64,000 nucleotides of DNA. It comes from Terebella lapidaria (taxonomy: Eukaryota > Annelida > Polychaeta > Terebellida > Terebellidae). Position numbers and translations under genes: made by a program. The first letter of the stretch is position 1. Each line of letters opens with the position of its first letter. Location: the NCBI GenBank assembly GCA_949152475.1, contig OX424566.1:29798423-29862422 (forward strand), written 5' to 3'. Below the pieces are notes generated by a model. It ran no database searches, was not told the origin of the DNA, and was given only the letters and a program-made list of their open reading frames with translations. This document shows positions 48,301 through 55,056 of this stretch, piece by piece.

Positions 48301-51300
48301 CCGGCCAGAAATACCGCCTCCGAATGCTAGCCGCCATCCTTCTGCTTCCGAGGTGTCCTCCCGTCCGGCTCTGGTGGGCCAGACGGAAAATCTCCTGTCT
48401 CAGCTCCTTCGGGGTTATTAACTGCATTCGGCTGGTTCCTTCTGCCGTTCTCCATTTCCGGTAGACTACTCCGTCGACTTTCAGCAAGGTCTTCCGCATC
48501 CCGTACAGCACTTTCTCCTCGCTGCTCATACTGGAAAAGTCTGCACTGCCACCTGTACCGCTCCCGTCGATCAGCGACGTCACCAGTGAGTACCAAGGTT
48601 CTGCTTGCTGCATTCTCCGCAAATCATCTGGTCGATATTTCTGCCCCAGCACAGTATCCTGGTCCGCATTCTCCGCCAGCCTAATCTGCTCTGCAACCGC
48701 ATCCGCTTTTCCTGGAACTGCCTTCTCCGTCACCGCAACCGCAACCGGCTTCCGGGACACTGCTTTCTCCGTCACCGCAACCGCAACCGGCTTCCGGGAC
48801 GCTGCTTTCTCCGTCACTGCAACCGCCTTCCTTGGGACTGCTTCCTCTGTCACCGCAACCGCAACCGGCTTCCGGGACGCTGCTTTCTCCGTCACCGCAA
48901 CCGCAACCGGCTTCCGGGACACTGCTTTCTCCGTCACCGCAACCGCAACCGGCTTCCGGGACGCTGCTTTCTCCGTCACTGCAACCGCAACCGGCTTCCG
49001 GGACGCTGCTTTCTCCGCTACTGCAACCGCCTTCCTTGGGACTGCTTCCTCTGTCACCGCAACCGCAACCGGCTTCCGGGACACTGCTTTCTCCGCTACT
49101 GCAACCGCCTTCCTTGGGACTGCTTCCTCCGTCAGTTCTGCTTCTCCGCCCGATCTCCTTGACCGCTTCCGGCGTCCCCCCTTCTTTGGCTTGGGCTGAG
49201 GAGTTTCTTCACTTCGTGTCTGCCGGATTCTTTCTCCGTAATTCCAGGCATCTATCTTGGCTTGTTTCCAGTCGATTTTTCCGCATTGGCTGCATGGGGA
49301 TCTGGACAAGGCGTCCGCATTATTATGGATTCGCCCCGGACGATGTTCGATGTCGAAATGAAACTCACTCAGGAGCTCAATCCACCGGGCTACCTGCCCC
49401 TGGGGCTCCTTGAAATTCATAAGCCAGGTCAGACTGCCATGATCCGTGCGAAGAAGGAAGTGTCGTCCCAGCAAGTACTGCTTATTCTTCTGTACCGCAA
49501 ACACAACCGCCAGGAGCTCCTTCCGGGTGACACAGTATCTCCGTTCTTCTTTGGTTAGGCTGCGGCTCAAGTAGGTTATCACCCGCTCCTGGTTGCCCTG
49601 CTTCTGTGACAGTACTGCTCCCAGCCCGGTGTCACTGGCGTCCGTGTCCAGGATATATCGGCCTTGCTCCCTTGGGTACCCGAGTATCGGTGCCGATACT
49701 AGGCGGTTCTTCAGCTCTGCAAATGCCTGTTCTTGCTCCGTCTGCCACCGGAACGGCACCCCTTTTTCCGTCAAGTGATTCAGCGGCGCTGCAATCTCGG
49801 AGAACTTCGGCACGAACTTCCGGTAATAGGAGCAAAGTCCCAGAAAACTGCGCAGCTCCGTCAGGTTGGTGGGTGTCCGCCACTTCCGTACTGCCTCCGT
49901 TTTTGCCGGGTCGGTGCGGATACCGTCTCTGCCGACTATGTGACCTAGGAAAGACACCTCCGGCTGGAAGAACTTGCATTTTGACGGTTTGACTTTTAGG
50001 TCTGCCTCTCTCAGCTTGCTGAACACCTCCTGAAGATCACGGATGTGATCCTCCAGGGTCTTGCTGTAGACTATGATGTCGTCCAGATATATGAGGCAGG
50101 TCTTCCAGGACAAACCGCCTAGCACCTTCTCCATCAACCGCTCGAACGTACCCGGAGCATTGCACAAGCCGAAACTCATCACTTTGAACTGGTAAAGGCC
50201 GCCAGGAACACAGAAGGCCGACTTTTTCCGGGCGTCTTCATCCATCCCGACCTGCCAGTAGCCACTGGTCAGGTCGAGAGTGGAGAACCATTTAGCGTCT
50301 GCACAGGCTGCTATGGTGTCGTCTATTCTCGGCAACGGATAAGCATCTTTCTCCGTGACTGCATTTAACCGCCGGTAATCGACGCAGAACCGGGTGGTCC
50401 CATCCTTTTTCTTCACAAGGACAATCGGTGAAGCCCACGGACTGCTACTTTCTTCAATGACGTTCTTGTCTTTCATCTCCTGAATCAGACTGCTCACCAG
50501 CTCTCTCTTGTCTGGCGGAATTCGTCTGGTTGGCTGCTTAATCGGCCGGTGACTGCCCGTGTTTATCTGATGTTGTACCTCGTTGGTCTGCCCCAGTTCT
50601 CCGGCATCATTACTGAAGGTCAGCTTATTCCGAAATAGGAGGTCGGTTACTCTCTCGCGGAAATGACTCGGCACTGCATCCTGGGTCTGCTCTGCTAACT
50701 GCCGCAGCTTCTCGTACCCGCTCCAATTCCGCCCGGACTCCGACTCCGTGGAAATCTGCACCTTCCGGCTCCGCTCCGCCAACGGCACAACACTGCAACC
50801 GGCTGCTAAGGTGGTCATCGTCGCCAACTGCGCTCCTTTCTTGATGATTACCGGCTCTGCCATCACGTTGATCACTCGAACCGGGACTGTTCCTTGCTTT
50901 ATCCGGGATAAAGTTCTCCCGATCAGCCAAGGTCTTTTCTCCGTAGGCTCCTGCGGCATTTCTAGTACTCCTTCTGCTTCACGGACACTCTCTGCTTGTC
51001 CTATAATCAGCTGTTCCGTTTCCGGCGGAATTTGGTAATCTGCTACAGCGTTGATCGGAAACGGCTCCCTGGTCTGCTCGAACATGGTGAGGAACACCTC
51101 CTGGCTGCCCATCTGCATGGTCATCCGCTCGAAGTTTATGCCGGATACTCGGGAACGGATGAAATCCATCCCCAGTATTCCTTCGTTTTCACAGTCTGCA
51201 ATCTCGAACGTCACGGTCTCAGCTACTCCTGCGATGTTGAGTGGGAGTTCTTTCCGGCCATGTGTCCGTATGTTACTTCCGTCAACCATTGAAAGACGAA

Positions 51301-54300
51301 TCGGCGACCGCTTCAGCTTCATTCCGGGTTTCCGGATCCGTTCCCAGGTTTGTAGGTTGAGCATTGTGACAGTGCTGCCGGTGTCGATTATCAGCGTTAC
51401 TGGCTCTCCGCATACTCTGGCTGTCACACACATGCCCACCTCGCCCCTGGGACCGGGTCCGTGAACCACCTGCCGGTTATGGGGGTGTCCTCTCTTCCGG
51501 GTCCCGGATTTCCCCTTTTCCGCGACCCGCTCTAGTTTTCCGGCTGCTGCTGCTGCTGTCGTGGCTGCTGCAATTGTTGCTGCTGCTGCTGCTGCGGCTG
51601 CGGCTGCTGCTGCTGCTGCTGTTGTCGCGGCGACTGCTGCTGTTGTGGTTGACGCCGCTGCTGCTGCTGCTTCGGCTGCCTACAGTCTCGGGCAAAATGC
51701 CCTTTCCGGCCACAGTTGAAACATTCTAAATCCGCTCGGGAACTGCGCTGCTGCTGCTGCCGGCTAACCGCTTCCTTGACCTGAGTCATCAGATCCGCCA
51801 TCTGCTGCTGAGTCTGCTCGGCTTGCTTCCGCAATTCGTTCACCTGCTGGCTCCACTCCGGCTCCGTGTTCAGCTGCCTCGTCCGGTGTCGCTCCGCTGG
51901 TCTGCTGTTGTCCGTTTTCATGATACTCTCATACTCGGTAGCGAAAGCCAGGGCCTGCGACAGCGTTTCCGGGTGGCTTTTCAATACCGACAACCGCATA
52001 TCTCGGTTAGTCAGGCTGTTGCAGAAATGCATCTTCATGAGCACTTCTGTTGTTGCCGGATCTGCTTTTGGGTAAGCTAGCCGCGTCTTGCTCCGTATGT
52101 CTCTGGCCAGCTCGGACAGCTCCTCCTCCGGCTGCAATTTCCGTGTCTGCAATTCTGCCTGGAAAACAAATGTTTTCTCCCCCGGACAAAACTGCTGTTT
52201 TAATGCCGCCACAACCGTATCAAAGCTGCGTCTCTGCTCCGCGGACAGATCCAGTAGTATGCTGCGGGCGTTACCCCTCAAACTGACACATAAGTTCAGC
52301 GCCTTTTCCTCTGCTGTCCAACGGTAGTACCGAGCGTATTCAAGGAGGTGAGCCTCATATTCCGGCCACGGATCAGTTCCGTCGTATGTCATTAATCTGG
52401 CTACTCCTGCCCTTGGTGCTGGCTGTTGTACTGCTTCTGCCTGCTGCTGCTTTCCGGTTACTGCCAGGTGCTGCTGAAACACCTCCATTTGGGTCGCCAA
52501 TAATCTGGTCAGGTTGTCGACTAAGTTCTCTCCGCCTTCCGGGTCCGCATCCGGTTCCCGATCGCCAGCCTGGTCCGGAAAGTTAACTTCCGCCTCTGCT
52601 AACTGCTCTGCAGGCTGTTCTCCTTGAGGAACCCGGAGGGGCTCGTCTGCAACTGCTTTCTGCATTTCCGGCTGCAACAGCTTCCGCTCGGCAGGACGAA
52701 CCGCTTCCTTTTCCGCAACCGGCATCTGCAACGGCTCAGCTCCTACTGCTCCTACAGGCTGCTCCGTGTCCGACACGGCTGCCTTCAGCTGCTGTTCCGC
52801 CAATTTGCCCCGTCTAGTAGTCATACTGCAGATGATCCCACCGCTGCCACCAAAAAGTTGTAACGGGTTTGAACCCTTCTGTGACGTCTTGATGAACCGG
52901 TTTTCTAAGGAGGTGGGTGAGTTGTTGTTTAACCGGAGCTGAAACGGTAAAACTCCGGGAAACTGCTACTGTTGTACGGTTGAACTCCGGCTAGAAGTCT
53001 CTAAGGTTGGTAGCGTGGTCTGGAATGGACCTCTTAACCGTTGCCCGACTGCTAATCTGCAACTGCACCTGTAAAGTAAGGATCCGGAGGCGTTTCCGTC
53101 TCCGGGTACTGCAACTGCTCCGTCGGGAAACCGCTTTACTGCAACAGCTCCGTCGTTTTCCGTCTTACTGCAAACTGCGACTGCGCCTGGAATAAAGAAT
53201 CCGGGAACGTTGCCGTTTCCGAATACTGCAACCGCTCTGCCAGGTTCCGCCGCACTGCAATCTGCTCCGGTTGGCTCCGCCTCACCGCAACCTGCGACTG
53301 CACCTGAAATGGAGTATCTCGGAAGTGTTCCCACTTCCGGTTACCGCAACCGCTCCGTCAGGTACTGCCTCTGCAACTCCGTCGTCCGGTACCGCCTCTG
53401 CAACTGCTTCGTCGTTCCCGTCTCTGCAACTGCTCCGTCCGATACCGCCTCCGTAGTTGCTCCGTTGATTTCCACCTCCGTCTCCGTCTCCGACTCCTTC
53501 CTCGGTGATCTGGGTTCTTAGATCACCCTAAGACGTCGTTACAACTTGGTCTTAACCGACTGTAGTCTTATCTCCCTTTACTCCGTATAACTGTCTTTTC
53601 CGGGAAACTAACTTTATTATAACTTCCAGTTCCCTAACGAACACGGAAAAACAACTCGGTTGAAGTTTTCATGTTTATTTTCCAAGTTCACAGTCGGAAG
53701 ACTTAACTGCTATCATCTGGATGACTCTATCCGGAACAAGGGAGTACTCTGCTATGGGAGAAGGGGTCTGCACAGGTCGACGTCAGGACACCAACTCCGC
53801 CGTCCGCTGTGAAGCGGGGGCTTTTATAGACCTGAGACCCACGTCACGTGACCAACCTATTGTGACGTCATAGTCCGCCAAAACACTGATATTTTCCGGA
53901 TTTCTAAAAACACTCTAGAACCAATCAGTGGCTGACACGTCACCTTTTAAACCGAAAACGAGGCTGATCACATGACCTTCCGGAAATAACGTCATTACGT
54001 TTTTGTACTCCATTGTTCCGGCTCCGTGTCCGGTTCCGTCTCCGTCTCCGGATCCGTCTCCGGCTTTACCAACATCATAAATTACTAAGTTCCGAGACGG
54101 AAAACCTTTAAAACATTAACAATACGGAACCGTATGATCCTTTAAACACATATACACCCTAATAAACGGTTATTTAACCATAATATCACAAAACACTAAC
54201 ATAAATACCTAGGGGAAACCTTTGGGTACGCCCCAAAACCGTTACAATATTATAGAATAGCACAGGCCTAAGCAATGTCGAAATGTAATCACCCAGCACC

Positions 54301-55038
54301 CTGTCCTCTGGGCAGAATGCTATGGCGGCTATGGTCCTGAAAGACCTGGTCGAGCCCTGGTATACGCGGAGGTACGGTCGGAACATGACTGAGAGGCGAG
54401 CGCTGCTCACAGCTAAAGCAATAGGTAATGCAATATGACGGGGACAACACACGAAATTTGATCTTTGGGATCGCATATTTTTTCGAGGGAAGAGCAAACG
54501 TTCTGAGCAAATGGCAGCAGTTGTGGTAGTTGCCTACATGTCCGTATTGATGTCATGACAACGTTATTGCACATTGACATTCAATTCACATACTTCCAAG
54601 AAAAATACTTCCGAGTGATTTGTTGTTGTTGTTGTTGTTTCTATTGTTGCAATTTCCGAAATTCTTACCATAATTGATGGCGTTGATCAGTTATTGAAAT
54701 TGCTTGTATGCACCCATTTCGAATAACTGCATCAATGGTATTCTACAATTGCTCTCGCTTGTAGACCTCGTCTCAATACAGTGCTCAGAATAGTGGTTAA
54801 CCAATCTAGATATAGCACAGACACAATGTCATTTGTACAGGGTGGTCTCACATTGTTCAGTATAATCTCACATGCAGCGTTCGCAGTCGGCATCCTGGTG
54901 ATGTGCGCCTCCTTTGTGACGGTGGCTCTGGGCGGGAACCTGTTCATGCTCCTAGCCAAGGCTGGTGGGATATTTGCCGGACCCCTGTCCGGAATGTTCA
55001 GTCTCGGGATTTTCTTCAAATCGGTCAGAAATGTCCCG
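31866..55038 (+). CDS. SLC5-family sodium/solute symporter, gene B (exons 1-11, 3' end outside window)
   Basis: Exons: 31866-32037, 33625-33812, 34653-34718, 34969-35020, 35138-35205, 35679-35833, 40537-40677, 40913-41042, 41295-41383, 54297-54424, 54878-55038; 450 codons, ending in phase 0 at a GTGAGT donor. Exons 2-11 match gene A in every length and phase, showing a tandem paralogue. Seen are FLMAGRSMSIG, FPVEVYHFG, GGMKAVVY, NPDPFVRSGFWAYLIGG, FAASL then STLSSGQNAMAA, and FAGPLSGMFSLG. Two ATGs lie in frame at 31866 and 31872. The product is a multi-pass Na+-coupled symporter of the SMCT/SMVT/NIS branch. Exon 3 ends with a GC donor (GCAAGT). Introns 1, 6, 9 and 11 hold a Harbinger MITE, a LINE and two LTR elements. 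The final four exons must lie past 64000 if the gene is intact. Confidence 0.88.
32364..33540 (+). mobile_element. PIF/Harbinger-type non-autonomous element (TAA target duplication)
   Basis: Terminal inverted repeats begin AGGCGGTTACACACCGAAGC (32364) and end with the complement GCTTCGGTGTGTAACCGCCT (33540), extending about 38 bp. TAA flanks both ends (32361-32363 and 33541-33543), the trinucleotide typical of PIF/Harbinger. A short plus frame at 32498-32758 contains RRHQFWALCILINP and GEYRLVRELEEYPDKYPNYF. This resembles the N-terminal part of Harbinger transposases (RRxWVxP ... LxxELRxxDxxKFxxYxRM). The catalytic DDE part is absent, so it is an internally deleted copy. It sits in intron 1 of gene B. 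Confidence 0.85.
36012..38564 (-). pseudogene. LINE (CR1/Jockey-like) ORF2 remnant: endonuclease tail, linker and reverse transcriptase
   Basis: On the minus strand: the end of an apurinic endonuclease (ISDHLPIFC near 38510-38525), a basic linker (38005-38283) and a reverse transcriptase (37002-38036) with NYRPISLL, GFRKKHSTAQAL, LDLRKAFDTVDH and GVPQGSVLGPLLFILYIND. The active-site motif reads FADF instead of FADD. C-terminal pieces lie at 36674-36964 (TYLGVTIDENLSWKHH) and 36320-36628. At least two frameshifts interrupt it: in an A-run near 38030 and near 37000. Most of the endonuclease is missing. The 3' end (low coordinate) has AATAAATTTT and a (CTTT)n tail at about 36012-36040, typical of CR1-like LINEs. 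It sits antisense in intron 6 of gene B. Confidence 0.85.
38545..40060 (-). pseudogene. Viroplasmin/RNase H1-type N domain + coiled coil + NADAR domain ORF (possible LINE ORF1)
   Basis: Read on the minus strand from about 40060. First comes a hybrid-binding viroplasmin-like module (LYAVAHGRKWGIFTQWSDC, then VYKGLPNTENCVDFL). An acidic linker and a coiled coil follow (about 39310-39560 and 39130-39310). Last is a NADAR (YbiA-like) domain, seen as HPLSNFYP, SAEKAYQYL, DTYWGTGL and GSNHLGGMLMCLRDEL. NADAR proteins act on ADP-ribose-linked nucleotides or damaged riboflavin intermediates in other organisms. The reading frame changes at least three times (an A-run near 40040, near 39330, and within 38800-38900), so it is dead. 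It directly precedes the LINE ORF2 remnant on the same strand and may be its ORF1; a host or other-element gene interrupted by the LINE is the alternative. Confidence 0.65.
40081..40536. other. End of intron 6 of gene B; possible LINE 5' UTR
   Basis: About 40081-40265 is GC-richer than the intron and lies just upstream, on the minus strand, of the viroplasmin/NADAR ORF, as a LINE 5' UTR would. The rest, to the acceptor CTGCAG at 40531-40536, is ordinary intron. Confidence 0.3.
41558..42945 (-). repeat. 3' LTR of copy 1
   Basis: 1388 bp, TG...CA ends with an 8-bp perfect inverted terminus. On the minus strand it carries CCAAT, TGACGTCA, GTCACGTGAC and TATAAAAG promoter motifs (about 42520-42625) and an AATAAA polyadenylation hexamer at 42312-42317. 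Confidence 0.95.
42946..42958 (-). other. Polypurine tract of copy 1
   Basis: Minus-strand AAGGAAGGGGGAG directly abuts the 3' LTR, the expected position for plus-strand DNA priming in LTR elements. The same tract is at 57946-57958 in copy 2. Confidence 0.85.
43221..45080 (-). CDS. Accessory ORF4 of LTR element copy 1: C2H2 zinc-finger, Arg/Ser-rich protein (619 aa)
   Basis: Last ORF of the element. Two classical C2H2 fingers sit near the N-terminus: CGDCNLEFKSKHTLLRHVTEQH (split here as CGDC...HVTEQH, about residues 16-37) and CPQCDHW...HLQSRH (about 46-67). A long Arg/Ser/Glu-rich region follows with RS-type runs and SRAD tandem repeats (about 325-355), then a conserved tail with FYVPPQWSLHDPDLLP. 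There is no signal peptide or membrane segment, so it is not an envelope. A nucleic-acid-binding role is inferred from the fingers. Its own TATA/E-box/CCAAT promoter lies just upstream. The copy 2 counterpart is 615 residues and nearly identical. Confidence 0.8.
   Translation of the reverse strand: MPKVKTTPRKPRPHRCGDCNLEFKSKHTLLRHVTEQHTSEVTVFACPQCDHWSRRKEGTQKHLQSRHAMDANPIRLRVGREQFEEKSLRSKMTPRKSKKPVTRHDQLSDTESESGGSVSSRTRYRSGTQSVAALAADVSSTEAESSSEEEAELKIMASEDELQEPGDPKPVKPPVTRSSSRNTSRKNSPDSSRGTGADRDRGKKRSRSRSPDNSGRHQRREYRKESPERAKDRGGERGREEKRHTPPKSSGGSVKGKGKGVYDYKFRLLEEGSGGATAEVGVADIAEMQSRDDEEDLFRSPPPRTTSSGRAVSSVIVRPGGGAEIRSSGRADSRADSRVDSRADRADSRADSRADSRPIGRSGGRPETKTEGGNRSRAGSETETRGSTERTLPATIQAVAGSRTSSAARDDGIESSASERSHADVQRARRSILVDQARATPGILSPVETRPRQSSSERSGRSQVRAPTQSPPYTFYPFGGPSTQPCPSHCFPVNIGGRSASVFAPAVPEHARYYAVRWGPEQWGPAEMRDSGVYVEIMEQRESPFGLVPTRQIVRIPDWSIRDERLRNGFYVPPQWSLHDPDLLPVDARGTSFGRPLVPQTFPPRPPSGSSSRRDTGGQ
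45158..45210 (-). promoter_or_regulatory. Predicted internal promoter for ORF4, copy 1
   Basis: On the minus strand: CCAAT box (45204-45208), GTCACGTGAC palindrome with CACGTG at 45178-45183, then TATAAAA (45159-45165), about 80 bp before the ORF4 start codon. The same order and spacing recurs upstream of ORF3 and in the LTR. GTCACGTGAC is the known CLEAR/MiT-TFE type E-box. Activity is inferred from motifs only. Confidence 0.6.
45259..45301. repeat. Homopolymer tract, T on plus (A on element strand)
   Basis: About 42 uninterrupted T between ORF3 and ORF4; on the element's sense strand it is a poly(A) tract following ORF3. Copy 2 has a shorter one (about 32, near 60239-60270). Confidence 0.95.
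45399..46163 (-). CDS. Accessory ORF3 of LTR element copy 1: zinc-finger protein (254 aa)
   Basis: Starts MAYSAFLDRQDRG. Finger-like Cys/His clusters CKRCDRMFESARDRRRHVC and CCLCAFY...HLREMHGW lie at about residues 31-80. The C-terminal 100 residues are acidic (Glu/Asp/Trp-rich), a layout like a small DNA-binding activator; that role is inference. It lies downstream of pol, where some LTR elements carry env, but has no membrane features. The copy 2 counterpart (60369-61133) has the same length and about 95 percent identity by eye, suggesting selection or recent common origin. Confidence 0.75.
   Translation of the reverse strand: MAYSAFLDRQDRGRSRDWATPQPLDYSRLCKRCDRMFESARDRRRHVCPAQRFHCCLCAFYANRANDLRRHLREMHGWKYPSGNRPPQDEATLNHVGTFDSAWRGTATQSRHKRFRRYCTRSPRENTVPGTYADQLPFGPDWDAGAAAPIGQPEQLDLPEWVPDPQGCLRAADDAPPESWDQEMELIAEAVRAVMPDQADDWEKPEEEDQPVEDWEAEIRVWEYKPPSPTSEPETVESEYETAEEDSWTEAKAV
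46408..46478 (-). promoter_or_regulatory. Predicted internal promoter for ORF3, copy 1
   Basis: On the minus strand in order: TGACGTCA cyclic-AMP-response-type site (46470-46477), CCAAT box (46453-46457), TCACGTGA E-box (CACGTG 46427-46432) and TATAAAA (46409-46415), about 245 bp before the ORF3 start. It is the same module as in the LTR and before ORF4. Confidence 0.6.
46426..46725 (-). CDS. Small ORF between pol and ORF3, copy 1 (99 aa, uncertain)
   Basis: Begins MSRYAVDEAVQMAETPN. A frame of equal length and almost the same sequence is open in copy 2 (61385-61684). No domain is recognised. It overlaps the predicted ORF3 promoter. Recent common origin alone could explain the conservation, so the call is weak. 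Confidence 0.3.
   Translation of the reverse strand: MSRYAVDEAVQMAETPNLQSRCSSERQIQLAETLFNLPDGRDTSKLQILRSEKQLKGSRKNPEKPVEPETDTSRLTVEFLHNCDVTPEAANQRGAFQIT
47228..51469 (-). CDS. pol: pol polyprotein of LTR element copy 1 (1413 aa)
   Basis: Aspartic protease at the N-terminus (DTGS, residues 29-32), reverse transcriptase (FCVDYRRLN near 361; YLDD 461-464) and RNase H (DTDASDTGLGAVLS near 608). A Lys/Arg-rich linker holds about ten 14-residue repeats (VAVAVTEKAASRKP type, 781-922). Then comes an integrase with an H-H-C-C zinc site (about 1032-1072), catalytic D1100, D1160 and E1196, and a GPY/F-type end (RKWSGPKLVL, about 1333). The order protease-RT-RNase H-integrase is diagnostic of Ty3/gypsy. 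It lies in a different frame from gag; related elements reach pol by ribosomal frameshifting or reinitiation. The ORF looks intact. Confidence 0.95.
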   Translation of the reverse strand: MVHGPGPRGEVGMCVTARVCGEPVTLIIDTGSTVTMLNLQTWERIRKPGMKLKRSPIRLSMVDGSNIRTHGRKELPLNIAGVAETVTFEIADCENEGILGMDFIRSRVSGINFERMTMQMGSQEVFLTMFEQTREPFPINAVADYQIPPETEQLIIGQAESVREAEGVLEMPQEPTEKRPWLIGRTLSRIKQGTVPVRVINVMAEPVIIKKGAQLATMTTLAAGCSVVPLAERSRKVQISTESESGRNWSGYEKLRQLAEQTQDAVPSHFRERVTDLLFRNKLTFSNDAGELGQTNEVQHQINTGSHRPIKQPTRRIPPDKRELVSSLIQEMKDKNVIEESSSPWASPIVLVKKKDGTTRFCVDYRRLNAVTEKDAYPLPRIDDTIAACADAKWFSTLDLTSGYWQVGMDEDARKKSAFCVPGGLYQFKVMSFGLCNAPGTFERLMEKVLGGLSWKTCLIYLDDIIVYSKTLEDHIRDLQEVFSKLREADLKVKPSKCKFFQPEVSFLGHIVGRDGIRTDPAKTEAVRKWRTPTNLTELRSFLGLCSYYRKFVPKFSEIAAPLNHLTEKGVPFRWQTEQEQAFAELKNRLVSAPILGYPREQGRYILDTDASDTGLGAVLSQKQGNQERVITYLSRSLTKEERRYCVTRKELLAVVFAVQKNKQYLLGRHFLLRTDHGSLTWLMNFKEPQGQVARWIELLSEFHFDIEHRPGRIHNNADALSRSPCSQCGKIDWKQAKIDAWNYGERIRQTRSEETPQPKPKKGGRRKRSRRSGGEAELTEEAVPRKAVAVAEKAVSRKPVAVAVTEEAVPRKAVAVAEKAASRKPVAVAVTEKAASRKPVAVAVTEKAVSRKPVAVAVTEKAASRKPVAVAVTEEAVPRKAVAVTEKAASRKPVAVAVTEKAVSRKPVAVAVTEKAVPGKADAVAEQIRLAENADQDTVLGQKYRPDDLRRMQQAEPWYSLVTSLIDGSGTGGSADFSSMSSEEKVLYGMRKTLLKVDGVVYRKWRTAEGTSRMQLITPKELRQEIFRLAHQSRTGGHLGSRRMAASIRRRYFWPAMMRDIKQWVLSCDECASRSMQNLKRSPMQKYRVGAPMERVAMDVMGPLPKSTRGNRYILVIGDYFTKWVEAYPMPNQEAVTVADIFVNQFAARYGIPMEIHTDQGRNFESDLLRNVCRILGIHKTRTTAFRPQSDGFIERFNRTLQQILSLYVSERQTNWDQLVPLAMAAYRSTPQETTGQSPNLLMLGREVNTPVELLIGRPPGESTAEVTEYGSQLRERLEAVYKAVRAKSGREMERQKKLYDRRKVNNQFQPGDRVWMAVKTRKKGKAPKLQRKWSGPKLVLSRFTDVTYEIAESETRQKVVHFDLLKPYNGVKHPRWMKRRMADSWRQTEPPKQGSVPETEQTVSESDTDSE
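48703..49129 (-). repeat. In-frame 42-bp coding minisatellite inside pol, copy 1
   Basis: About ten imperfect 42-bp units encode 14-residue repeats (TEKAASRKPVAVAV and variants with EEAVPRKA) between RNase H and integrase. Unit order and number differ in copy 2 (from about 63670 to the window end). Confidence 0.9.
51532..52824 (-). CDS. gag: gag of LTR element copy 1 (430 aa)
   Basis: Starts 10 nt after the primer binding site. A retrotransposon-gag core with W-P-E-Y context (DGTDPWPEYEAHLLEY, about 147-162) is followed by one CCHC zinc knuckle, CFNCGRKGHFARDC (about 366-379), and a Gln-rich tail encoded by CAG/CAA runs. It forms the particle shell and binds element RNA in this family. The ORF looks intact. 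Confidence 0.9.
   Translation of the reverse strand: MTTRRGKLAEQQLKAAVSDTEQPVGAVGAEPLQMPVAEKEAVRPAERKLLQPEMQKAVADEPLRVPQGEQPAEQLAEAEVNFPDQAGDREPDADPEGGENLVDNLTRLLATQMEVFQQHLAVTGKQQQAEAVQQPAPRAGVARLMTYDGTDPWPEYEAHLLEYARYYRWTAEEKALNLCVSLRGNARSILLDLSAEQRRSFDTVVAALKQQFCPGEKTFVFQAELQTRKLQPEEELSELARDIRSKTRLAYPKADPATTEVLMKMHFCNSLTNRDMRLSVLKSHPETLSQALAFATEYESIMKTDNSRPAERHRTRQLNTEPEWSQQVNELRKQAEQTQQQMADLMTQVKEAVSRQQQQRSSRADLECFNCGRKGHFARDCRQPKQQQQRRQPQQQQSPRQQQQQQQPQPQQQQQQQLQQPRQQQQQPEN
52835..52852 (-). other. Primer binding site matching tRNA-Leu 3' end, copy 1
   Basis: The plus strand reads ATCCCACCGCTGCCACCA, equal to the 3' 18 nt of an animal tRNA-Leu (AAG type) including CCA, so the element's RNA is complementary to it. 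It lies 6 bp inside the 5' LTR. The tRNA identity is from memory of the eukaryotic tRNA-Leu acceptor and T-arm sequence. Confidence 0.8.
52859..54246 (-). repeat. 5' LTR of copy 1
   Basis: 1388 bp, seemingly identical to 41558-42945. Promoter module on the minus strand: TGACGTCA (53863-53870), GTCACGTGAC (CACGTG 53845-53850) and TATAAAAG (53821-53828), with a CCAAT-type box near 53921-53925. Confidence 0.95.
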
Positions 55039-55056
55039 GTGAGTCGCACTTGCCCA

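Larger units (their letters stand above)
41558..54246 (-). mobile_element. Complete Ty3/gypsy-type LTR retrotransposon, copy 1 (12.7 kb)
   Basis: Two 1388-bp LTRs (41558-42945, 52859-54246), ends TGTAACGG...CCGTTACA, flanked by a 4-bp duplication ATAT (41554-41557, 54247-54250). Minus-strand order: 5' LTR, primer binding site, gag, pol (protease-RT-RNase H-integrase, so Ty3/gypsy), two extra zinc-finger ORFs, polypurine tract, 3' LTR. All main ORFs are open and no break is seen, so it looks whole. The LTRs appear identical by eye along their length, pointing to a very recent insertion. GC content is clearly above the host flanks. It lies in intron 9 of gene B, antisense, ending 50 bp before exon 10. 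A mammalian-style env is absent. Confidence 0.95.
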
